From Pagrus major (taxonomy: Eukaryota; Chordata; Actinopteri; Spariformes; Sparidae): DNA of 64,000 nucleotides. Below, piece after piece: positions 47,901-59,900 of this stretch. Both the position numbers and the translations under genes were made by a program. The DNA is taken from contig NC_133238.1 in the NCBI RefSeq assembly GCF_040436345.1, positions 1,612,501 to 1,676,500 of the forward strand. Direction: 5' to 3'. Below the pieces are notes generated by a model. It saw only the letters and a program-made list of their open reading frames with translations. It was not told the DNA's origin and did not search any database. How positions within the stretch are numbered: position 1 is the first letter of the stretch; every line of letters starts with the position of its first letter.

Positions 47901-50900
47901 TACGTTATTTTGATGCAGATTGCTCAAAATTTATAGAAGTAGAAAAGAAACAGATGAGGACTAAATTCAAAATGACAGAAAGTCTTTTTTGGGCTCTAAT
48001 GGGCATGGTTTACATGGATAGATTTGTCTGGACCCAAAGAATTCTGCAAAACTTTAATTTAAAAGTCTGTATTCCAAAAAAGTTAATTGTTAATATACAG
48101 ATACTGTCAGAGTGCTGCTTGCAGTGGTCATTGCCCTGTCATGAAAATGGGGTCTATTATGTCCAAACCATTTTACAGTCCACAGCCTATCTTAATTTGA
48201 CAACGCTTGTTACATTGATACATCCAGTCATGTAACTGGAGATTAAAGGTGCCTAAACTCTTTTTATAGACTTTTTTTTAATGTGGAATAGACTTTTTTT
48301 CACTGATCACACGGTTGCCCTCCTGACCAGGCCACAGTGGCAGCCTTTGCAGCCAGCGAGGGACACGCTCACCCACGGGTGGTGGAACTGCCCAAGACAG
48401 AAGAGGGTCTGGGCTTTAACATCATGGGTGGGAAAGAGCAGAACTCGCCCATCTACATCTCAAGAGTGATCCCTGGGGGAGTGGCCGACCGCCAAGGAGG
48501 GCTGAAGAGAGGAGACCAACTGCTGTCTGTCAACGGAGTGGTAAGGAGCTCAGGCCCACTGTGAACCGCTCAAGTCCCACAGAGAGGAGCAACACACACT
48601 CTGACAAGTTTAATCTAATGTCGGTTTACATTTTTTTTCACATAGTTTTAAAAATGTAGACATATTTCTGATGCTGCCTTTCTCAAAGCAATTTCAAAAG
48701 TGTTAAAAGAGTAACTGAATGTCAGGCTAATACGCGCTGTTTCACCATCCTCTTCTGATGGAAAGTTTTAAGTCTGTCAGACCACAACCACAGCCAGCAG
48801 TAATCTGCTCTTCTGTGTGAGAAAGTGAGAGCTCAACCACCAGAGGTCAGCAAAAAACAGCTTCAACTGGTGTAAAGTGCAGATTAACCCAAAAACAGAA
48901 GAGGACCGTGTTTATTACTTTATTGTACCTGCATGCAAAAATGTGATCACACATTTGCAGATAGATACCATGCAAGGACTGATCCGTGCAGACACCCACT
49001 GAGATGGGTTGATGACAAATGCAGAACCCTGCAGACAAGAAAACTTAAAGGGGACATATTATGCAAAACTCACTTTTTCCTTGCTTTAGTATGTATATTT
49101 GCGTATCCGGAGGGCCTCCCCACCCCTTAAGCATGATTTTTCGACAACTAAGTCAATGTTTCGTAAACTACCGGAGTCAGGGATTGGGTCTCTAAACGAG
49201 CCGTTTGGATTTCGACCGGATTGTGACATCACAATCCGGTCTTTTGCATACTCCAGTCCTCGCGCTGGCTATCTCCTCCCACACTTCGCCAGCTACCTGG
49301 ACGAGGATCCGCCATTTTCTCGTTCTCGCTTAACTTGTACGCGACAGCCTGACAGCTACCATGTACAACCCGAAAGCCGAGCACTGCTGCTCTGTCGTCG
49401 GATGCACGGATCCTCCTGTTTCGCTACATGGCCTCCCTACCAAAGAGGATATCAGAGCGAAGCGGCTACATTTTATTTATCAGGGAAACGTCCCAGCTTC
49501 AGTGAGCAAAAGCGTTATGGTCTGTGCCAGTCACTTCACGCCGGACTGCTTCAGCAACCAGGTCAGGACTGGACGCTGGACTGGCAACAAGATTGTCTCT
49601 TAAAAGATGGATCCATACCCACTGTCAATGATGGAACTGTAAGTATTTAAAAAACAGTGTAGTTTGTGTTACTTTGGCCGTTTAGCACATGAGCTAACGC
49701 TAACGCTAACCGTCGATGTAAATATGAGGCTGAACTAACGTGAAGTTATCAACGTTGGGCTTACTGGCCGTAGTATTCACGATAATGTTAATGTTACCAA
49801 ACGTTAATTTGTCATATCAGCACTCTTTTAAAACATGACAGTGAATTGAGAAAATGAATTAGGATATTGAGATTTTATCGCTTCTAACCGGCCGGTGAAC
49901 CACTGCTCGGCCGTGAACAAGCAGAGGAGATTGTATGAAATCGTCTGAGTTGTTCGCGGACGGTGAGCTGCTGTTCCGCCGTGAACACGCAGAGGAGAAG
50001 GGGTGAAATGTCTCGGTTGTTAGCGGACGGTGAGCTGCCATTCCGCCGGGAACAAGCAGAGGAGATTGTATGAAATCGTCTCAGTTGTTAGCGGACGGTG
50101 AGCTGCTGTTCCGCCGTGAACAAGCAGAGGAGACGGGGTGAAATGTCTCAGTTGTTCGCGGACGGTGAGCTACGTTAATTCATTAGCATGTTGTGCTAAA
50201 GGACAGTGACCTGCACGTTACCTGCAGTAAAGCAATCACTACTTTGTTTTGGAGCCGGAGACAGGGGTTAGCTGCTACATGTCTGCTGTGCTACTATCAG
50301 TTATATGCAGGCATGGACACAGAAAAGTTGCTTCGCAAATGTGTATAGCTCGTTGCCATGGTCACGCGATGCCGTCCTCACGTCTTCCGCCCGGCAGGAA
50401 GAGGTGGGCGGCACACGCAGTAGCTCATTAGCATTAATGGGAAAGGCACTCAAACCAGCCGCTTAAAACAGGGCTGTGAAACTGGTGTGTAAACACCCCT
50501 GCTGTGCTCAATCCTTCGGTTTTTTCGACCAAAGCATGTTACTATCATTCCATTTAGACATCAAGGAACCATGTCAACAAGCAGAAATGAGCATAATATG
50601 TCACCTTTAAATTAGCTCTGCTCTTTAATACGTGTACTCCTTGTTCAGCATGTCAGCACCTGTACATGGAATGACTGACAAGTAACAAGCAATTTATTAA
50701 TGATCCATGTCAGGATGGATATGAAACTGGACTTGAGAGAAATGAGCAATAAAGATTTTATGTATCTTATAGTCAAAATATTTTCTAACATGTCAAAATG
50801 TTCTTTAGATTCCTGAAAAAGGATAAAGGTGTCATTTAAGGGTTAAATATGATATTTTGAATATTTATATAACAGCAAACAGCTTTTTGCTTTGTAAAGA

Positions 50901-53900
50901 TAGAGTGGAGTAGTGAAATGAGCAATGCAGTAAAATATTCTTGATTCATATTTGACCAGCACTGACTAGTTTGGTGAACTCCATTTTAAAGTAGCACACA
51001 AAATGGCAGCTGTCTTGTGAAACTTGCTCATATAGCTTCACGGTGCATTAGAATATGGTTCTGTATAGATTTTAAGGGACAAATACTCTATGCAGTAACA
51101 GAGTACTTCATATTTATATGAAGTATAAATATTCACATTTGATGCTAATTTGACAGTTTTGATCTGAGATATTAGCCATCATTCAAAGCAGTACACAACA
51201 TAGTTGCAAGACTTATAGGCTATGCATGATATCTAGTGGCAGTGAATTTTTAAGGGTCAGTACACCACATTACAAAAAAAACCTTCTCACTTCTTGTGGT
51301 TTTAAGGTGTTTATTTTGGTTTTATTTACTAAAATGTGATTAGCATATGTGTTATTACTTCATTGAATTGAGTATTAAAGGTAGAGTTAAAAGATAATTT
51401 TTGTTTATTGTCTTAACATGACAAAACAATTGTAGATATTGTGTGTTGGTGCCCATGCAGAGCGTTGAGGGGGAGCACCATGAGAAGGCTGTGGAGCTGC
51501 TGAAGGCTGCCCAGGGTTCAGTCAAGCTGGTGGTCCGCTACACCCCAAAGGTCCTGGAGGAAATGGAGGCTCGCTTTGAGAAGATGAGAAGTGCCCGGAG
51601 ACGACAGCAGCACACCAGCTACTCGTGAGGCTGCTCGTTAGTCTACACCCAGTCACCACTGTTAATATATACGGATACACACTGTCAGTGTGCACCAAAT
51701 CTAAACTACATATGAAATCTATACAATATGTACTACATACAAATCATCATAGTATGCACTTTCAGGAGTTCATAAACAGAAAATTAACAACATTTTCCAT
51801 TTCATACAAACAAAATTCAGTTGAGTTTGCTTGCTCTTTCTGGTTCTGTGTGCGTTTTCTCTTACAATCCAAAGACTTACATCCAGTGGTTCATGTGGTT
51901 CTATTTCAAGATGAATTTTCTGGATAATGACATTTGATCACAGGCCTTTAAATTTACACCTGCTCTTATCTTATCTTATCTTGAATTATGATCAAATCAC
52001 AATATGCAAATAAGGAAGGTGAAGATGGCAGACTTGTCTAACTTCAAGGAAAGCTAGGCAACAAGGCGTGCAAGGCTTTCAGTCCTCTATTCAGGCCCAA
52101 GGGATGCCCTAGGACGGATTTGATTCAACGCGCCTCCTCTATATCCACATGAACTCCGCAGCACTTACTTGTTGTTGACTGAAGGTCTGGGTTGAGATGA
52201 GTGATTGATGAATGGTGATTAATGTCGATGAATGGTGATGAATGTCAATGAATGGTGATGAATGGTGATGAATGGTGATGAATGTGGATGAATGGTGATG
52301 AATGGTGACGAATGTCGATGAATGGTGATGAATGTGCATGAATGGTGATGAATGGTGATGAATGTGGATGAATGGTGATGAATGGTGACGAATGTCGATG
52401 AATGGTGATGAATGTGCATGAATGGTGATGAATGGTGATGAATGTGGATGAATGGTGATGAATGTCGGTGAATGGTGATTAATGGTGATGAATGTGGATG
52501 AATGTCGGTGAATGTGGATGAATGTCGATAAATGGATGAATGGTGATGAATGGTGATGAATGTCAATAAATGGTGATGAATGGTGATGAATGGTGATGAA
52601 TATGGATGAATGGTGATGAATGGTGATGAATGGTGATGAATATCGATGAATGGTGATGAATGTCGATAAATGGTGATGAATGTCGATGAATGGTGATGAC
52701 TGTCAATGAATGGTGATGAATGGTGATGAATGGCGATGAATGGCGATGAATGGTGATGAATGTTGATGAATAGTGACGAATGGTTATGAATGATGATCAA
52801 TGGTGATAAATGGTGATGAATGGTGATGAATGATGATCAATGGTGATGAATGATGATGAGTGGTGATAAATGATGATAAATGTCGATGAATGGTGATCAA
52901 TGGTAATTAATGGTGATGAATGTGGATGAATGGTGATGAATGTCGATGAATGATGATGAATGTCGATGAATGGCGATGAATGGTGATGAATGTTGATGAA
53001 TAGTGACGAATGGTGATGAATGATGATCAATGGTGATGAATGGTGATGAATGATGATCAATGGTGATAAATGATAATGTATGTCGATAAATGGTGATGAA
53101 TGGTGATGAATGTTGATGAATGTGGGTGAATGTCGATGAATGGTGATGAATGGTGACGAATGTCGATGAATGTGGATGAATGGTGATGAATGGTGATAAA
53201 TGATGATGAATGTCGATGAATGGTGATGAATGATGATGAATGTGGATGAATGGTGATGAATGTGGATGAATGTGGATGAATGGTGATGAATGTCGCTGAA
53301 TGTGGATGAATGGTGATGAATGAGGATGAATGTGGATGAATGGTGATGAATGGTGATTAATAGTGATGAATGTGGGTGAATGTGCATGAATGGGGATGAA
53401 TGGTGATGAATGGTGATTAATAGTGATGAATGTGGGTGAATGTGCATGAATGGGGATGAATGATGATCAATGGTGATAAATGGTGATGAATGGTGATGAA
53501 TGGTGATGAATGGTTATAAATGATGATGAATGTTGATAAATGGTGATGAATGGTGATGAATGATGATCAATGGTGATAAATGATGATGTATGTCGATAAA
53601 TGGTGATGAATGGTGATGAATGTTAATGAATAGTGACGAATGGTTATGAATGATGATCAATGGTGATAAATGGTGATGAATGCTGATGAATGCTGATGAA
53701 TGATGATCAATGGTGATGAATGATGATGAGTGGTGATAAATGATGATAAATGTCGATGAATGGTGATGAATGGTTATTAATGGTGATGAATGGTGATGAA
53801 TGTGGACGAATGGTGATGAATGTGGATGAATGGTGATGAATGGCGATGAATGGTGATGAATGGTGATGAATGTTGATGAATAGTGACGAATGGTGATGAA

Positions 53901-56900
53901 TGGTGATAAATGGTGATAAATGATGATGTATGTCGATAAATGGTGATGAATGGTGATGAATGATGATGAGTGGTGATAAATGATGATAAATGTCGATAAA
54001 TGGTGATGAATGGTGATGAATGATGATGAGTGGTGATAAATGATGATAAATGTCGATGAATGGTGATGAATGGTGATGAATGGTGATGAATGTGGGTGAA
54101 TGTCGATGAATGGTGATGAATGGTGATGAATGTGGATGAATGGTGATGAATGGTGATAAATGATGATGAATGTCGATGAATGGTGATGAATGATGATGAA
54201 TGTCGATGAATGGTGATGAATGTGGATGAATGGTGATGAATGTCGATGAATGGTGATGAATGGTGATGAATGGTGATGAATGGTGATGAATGATGATCAA
54301 TGGTGATAAACGATGATGAATGGTGATAAATGGTGATGAATGGTGATGAATGATGATCAATGGTGATAAATGATGATGAATGTCGATAAATGGTGATGAA
54401 TGGTGATGAATGGTGATGAATATGGATGAATGGTGATTAATGGTGATGAATGGTGATGAATATCGATGAATGGTGATGAATATCGATAAATAGTGATGAA
54501 TGTCGATGAATGGTGATTAATGGTGATGAATGTGGATGAATGTGGATGAATGTGGATGAATGTCGCTGAATGTGGATGAATGGTGATGAATGAGGATGAA
54601 TGTGGATGAATGGTGATGAATGGTGATTAATAGTGATGAATGTGGGTGAATGTGCATGAATGGGGATGAATGGTGATGAATATAGATAAATGGTCATGAA
54701 TGGTGATGAATATCGATAAATGGTGATGAATGGTGATTAATGTTGATGAAAAGGTGATGAATGTTGATGAATATCGATAAATGGTGATGAATGGTGATTA
54801 ATGTCGATGAAAGGTGATGAATGGTGATAAATGGTGATGAATGTTGATGAATGGTGATGAATGTTGATGAATGTGGATGAATGTCGCTGAATGTGGATGA
54901 ATGGTGATGAATGAGGATGAATGTGGATGAATGGTGATGAATGGTGATTAATGGTGATGAATGTCGATGAATGGTGATTAATAGTGATGAATGTGGATGA
55001 ATGGTAATGAATGATGATGAATGTGGATGAATGGTGATGAATGATGATCAATGGTGATAAATGGTGATGAATGGTGATGAATGGTGATGAATGGTTATAA
55101 ATGATGATGAATGTTGATAAATGGTGATGAATGGTGATGAATGATGATCAATGGTGATAAATGATGATGTATGTCGATAAATGGTGATGAATGGCGATGA
55201 ATGTTAATGAATAGTGACGAATGGTTATGAATGATGATCAATGGTGATAAATGGTGATGAATGCTGATGAATGATGATCAATGGTGATGAATGATGATGA
55301 GTGGTGATAAATGATGATAAATGTCGATGAATGGTGATGAATGGTTATTAATGGTGATGAATGTGGATGAATGGTGATGAATGTGGACGAATGGTGATGA
55401 ATGTGGATGAATGGTGATGAATGTCGATGAATGGCGATGAATGGTGATGAATGTTGATGAATAGTGACGAATGGTGATGAATGGTGATGAATGGTGATAA
55501 ATGATGATGTATGTCGATAAATGGTGATGAATGGTGATGAATGATGATGAGTGGTGATAAATGATGATAAATGTCGATAAATGGTGATGAATGGTGATGA
55601 ATGATGATGAGTGGTGATAAATGATGATAAATGTTGATGAATGGTGATGAATGGTGATGAATGTGGGTGAATGTGGATGAATGGTGATGAATGGTGATGA
55701 ATGTGGATGAATGGTGATGAATGGTGATAAATGATGATGAATGTCGATGAATGGTGATGAATGATGATGAATGTCGATGAATGGTGATGAATGTGGATGA
55801 ATGGTGATGAATGTCGATGAATGGTGATGAATGGTGATGAATAGTGACAAATGGTGATGAATGATGATCAATGGTGATAAATGGTGATGAATGGTGATGA
55901 ATGGTGATGAATGATGATCAATGGGGATAAACGATGATGAATGGTGATAAATGGTGATGAATGGTGATGAATGATGATCAATGGTGATAAATGATGATGA
56001 ATGTCGATAAATGGTGATGAATGGTGATAAATGGTGATGAATGTCGATGAATGGTGATTAATGGTGATGAATGTGGATGAATGTGGATGAATGTCGCTGA
56101 ATGTGGATGAATGGTGATGAATGAGGATGAATGTGGATGAATGGTGATGAATGGTGATTAATAGTGATGAATGTGGGTGAATGTGCATGATTGGGGATGA
56201 ATGGTGATGAATATAGATAAATGGTGATGAATGGTGATGAATATCGATAAATGGTGATGAATGGTGATTAATGTTGATGAAAAGGTGATGAATGTTGATG
56301 AATATCGATAAATGGTGATGAATGGTGATTAATGTCGATGAAAGGTGATGAATGGTGATAAATGGTGATGAATGTTGATGAATGGTGATGAATGTTGATG
56401 AATGTGGATGAATGTCGCTGAATGTGGATGAATGGTGATGAATGAGGATGAATGTGGATGAATGGTGATGAATGGTGATTAATGGTGATGAATGTCGATG
56501 AATGGTGATTAATAGTGATGAATGTGGATGAATGGTAATGAATGATGATGAATGTGGATGAATGGTGATGAATGATGATCAATGGTGATAAATGGTGATG
56601 AATGGTGATGAATGGTGATGAATAGTTATAAATGATGATGAATGTTGATAAATGGTGATGAATGGTGATGAATGATGATCAATGGTGATAAATGATGATG
56701 TATGTCGATAAATGGTGATGAATGGTGATGAATGTTAATGAATAGTGACGAATGGTTATGAATGATGATCAATGGTGATAAATGGTGATGAATGCTGATG
56801 AATGATGATCAATGGTGATGAATGATGATGAGTGGTGATAAATGATGATAAATGTCGATGAATGGTGATGAATGGTTATTAATGGTGATGAATGTGGATG

Positions 56901-59900
56901 AATGGTGATGAATGTGGACGAATGGTGATGAATGTTGATGAATGGTGATGAATGTGGATGAATGTGGATGAATGGTGATGAATGGTGATGCATGCACCAA
57001 AACAACACACGTGTGTATTCAAACGTGTTTCAAATTCAAATAAACAACCTTTGTTTTAATAAAACAAACAACTGAGATTTTCTTTCTATTAAAGGAACTT
57101 GGGACAGGATTTGTGAAAAAATAAACATGCATTTTATGTTTTTTAATGCTAATGGGTGATGAAGCGTTCAAAACCAAAAAGAATGAGCCCACCCACATAT
57201 CTGTCCATTGCCTTGAACAGGCTGTGTGCTGCATAATGTACTGCAATTCGTGGTCTGAATTTCCCGTACAGTCTTGCGGATGTGACGTCCGATGACGCTG
57301 AATATGTGTCCTTGGATACGGGAAGAAGACAAGCGCGGTGGACCCAAACTAGTGTTTGGGTAGTAATGGATTCTGCTACGGCCAGCAAATGACCCACTAC
57401 CACACAAAGTCCACTAAAAAGTCATACTAAGAAGAAAACGAAGGTTTTATCAGCGGCACATTGTGAGTCGAAACGAAATTACGACCAAAGCCGTAGAGCA
57501 GAACCGGACGAACTTGGACCGGGAACTGGTGACAAAGGCGTACAAAAGCGTGTGATAGCGTGACTTCGCTGGAGACTTTTAGAAGGTAACTGGTGTTTAT
57601 CCGATTTTGTGTGTGACACCAGCAACACACTAAATGTGCCCAATTTGATGGTCCTCTTGCAGAGCGTACACTGCGCTTCAGATTCATTATTATGCAGCTT
57701 TTAACCAACTGAATTCTGGTTGTTCAAGCCAACACACTAAATTTACACTTTCCCATAGTTGTAGCAGATTCCGCAGTCGAAGTCTTTCCGGAACTGGCGA
57801 AGTGTACGGCAATAAATTCCGACCGGGCTGCTGGCAAAATGCCACTTAGTTCCTGGATACTTCAGAAAGAAGTACAACACACGGAGCTAACTGTGAATCT
57901 CACCAACACATTGAAAATTGGTTTGATTTGATTTTTTTTTTCCAGCAATGACAGCGCTCCCATTGTTGGACTCTCATCTGGATTTGTAAAGATCAACTGA
58001 TCATTGGTTTTATGCCTTGACAACTGTCACTTACATTTTCAATTCCATCAAAAGATTTGACAGTTTGACATTATCCTGGTGCCTTTTTCGCAGGTTATGG
58101 TTAGGCAAGTTAAAAAAAATATTCACCAACAATACCACCTTTCTGGGATCAACAATAAAAAACAAAGGATAGAAATTCAGTCCGTTACAAAGTTCAGTTT
58201 CATAAATCTGTCCCGAGTAAACCCTCTTCCCAAACAAATCAATAAAGGATCTCTGAAAAATAAAGTAAACCCCACATCTCTGATGCTGCGGGAGTTACTG
58301 CCAGTACGAGTCAGTTAATCATCTTCGTGCCCAAAGGATAAGTAATTGGAAATGCAGCTGTAGGCTGCTGGTAAGCTAGCTGTGTCATCTTTAAATGTTT
58401 GGGGTTTTTTTTGGCATTTTCATGGCTTTATTTTAAAGTACAAATTAGAGAGATGACAGGAAATGGGGATGGGAGAGAGGGGGGATGATATGCAGCAAAG
58501 GGCTGCAGGTCGGAGTTGGACCCTGGGCAGCTGCAGTGAGGACAAGGCCTCTGTACATGGGGCGCATGCTTTACCAATTGACCTACTAGAGCACCCCAGC
58601 TGTGTCATCTTTGATGTGTTGTTTCTTTTCCTTCGGACACATGCAAGGCGGGGGTCACAGGCAGAAATCACGGGGTGCCGGAGATTTGTCCCCCTCAATA
58701 ACCTATATCATTGTAAAGATGTAATTTAAAATAATACAATGATATGCATTGAAAACAATTGCACTAATTAAAGACGCAAAATAATGTGTTTTTAGGTTTT
58801 TAAAGATTGGTTCCCCGTTTCATATGCCCGAGTGGTGCATCTCCACTCGGGCAGCCTGCATCTCCACATGCTTTAGCGCTCACTACATAGAGCGGTCCCT
58901 GGGAGTGTGGTCGTGGTGCTGGCTGACCATAGTAAGAAGCTACTTTGCAAGTTAACTTAAAACAAAATATGCTATTTGTCTCTTTTCATTAAGCTGTGCT
59001 TATACTCTGGTTCAGTTTAAGCAGAGCATAGTGTTTTAGCTGAAAATAGCTAACTGCTTTGGTCGCCACAAACGCTGCTGTAGATGGCCCGACTTCCTGT
59101 CAAAAATATTGTTTTTTTATGTCGACACAGACATGGCTGGGAAATGTCCCAAGTTCTCCTTAAAAATATCCAATTTACATTTTATAAATGTTGAAACGCC
59201 GCGGTCCCTTGTTACAAATATCCACTCTCTGCTCACCTCCTGACATGACAGTCACTTAATCAACATGAAACATGAACATGATATGACACGTTTTGTGGAA
59301 ATGTTAGTACAATACATGTGCAGATATATAACTCATTTTATTAAATGATTTAATCCTGGTGACTGGGCTGAAAGATGTGTCTTACATTTTTATTTACTTT
59401 ACCATTAATTGAACAAATCACATTCACAATTATGACTGTCCTGTGGCCGAAATATTGGTACTTAGCAGCCGTGTCTATTTTCATGCTGGTACAACCCTGA
59501 AGTTATTTACCCCTTTCATTTCATCGAGTATAGTTGAATAGGAGGCCTATAATCAGCACTTCCTCTATATTTATTAAGTATAACACTACTTTTGGCGGCA
59601 CCTTCGGTGTCCCCTTCAGGAATTCCACTTGAGAATATTAAGTTTATTCTTAAACAGTGACGTGAAATATCTGCCCTTAACAGGGATGGAGAGAAAATAA
59701 AAGAATCGCAGATCCTGGCTTTGATTTTAAAGATCGAAATTGTCAATTGTCATGTGGGGCTTAAAGTACTAGTTGCTGGAAATGTGTGTTACCAGTGTAA
59801 GGGCCCTCTCATGCTTGGAGGGAATAGCAATTTACTGAAGGGATGGATATTCTTCTCATGGAAAGTCCTACACAAAGATGCACTTTCCAATCTGGTACTT

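Larger units (their letters stand above)
45670..48330 (+). other. lin7b intron 3 with small transposon remnants
   Basis: It contains the inverted-terminal element at 46061-46367 and the Tc1-like remnant at 47100-47453. A tRNA-like stretch at about 47670-47765 (AGTGGCATAATGGTTAGCAC ... CAGTTCGACTCT) may be a SINE head. The rest is unassigned. Confidence 0.5.
49049..50606 (+). mobile_element. Kolobok-type DNA transposon (TTAA duplication, THAP fragment)
   Basis: TTAA precedes AGGGGACATATTATGC at 49049 and follows GCATAATATGTCACCT at 50606. The inverted termini match over about 16 bp with one difference. Kolobok elements use TTAA targets and carry a THAP domain, and a THAP-like frame lies at 49361-49603. 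The catalytic transposase domain is not present in 1.56 kb, so this is a deletion derivative. It lies in lin7b intron 4. Confidence 0.8.

Noticed and set aside
51461..51628. lin7b ending at HTSYS with the TGA at 51626
   Set aside because: Kept only as a possible retention isoform; the GTGAGG donor and the downstream SLESRG exon restore the expected length and C-terminus.
52219..57000. Long minus-strand open frames (up to 217 codons) rich in His, Ser, Ile and Phe
   Set aside because: They are the translation of a stop-free 10-bp repeat read on the complementary strand; the ten-residue period follows directly from the repeat. There is no promoter, splice signal or codon bias.
57149..57407. Minus-strand open frames of 79-84 codons in a CpG-containing stretch
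   Set aside because: Two overlapping frames of similar length, no motif and no splice context; not supported as a gene.
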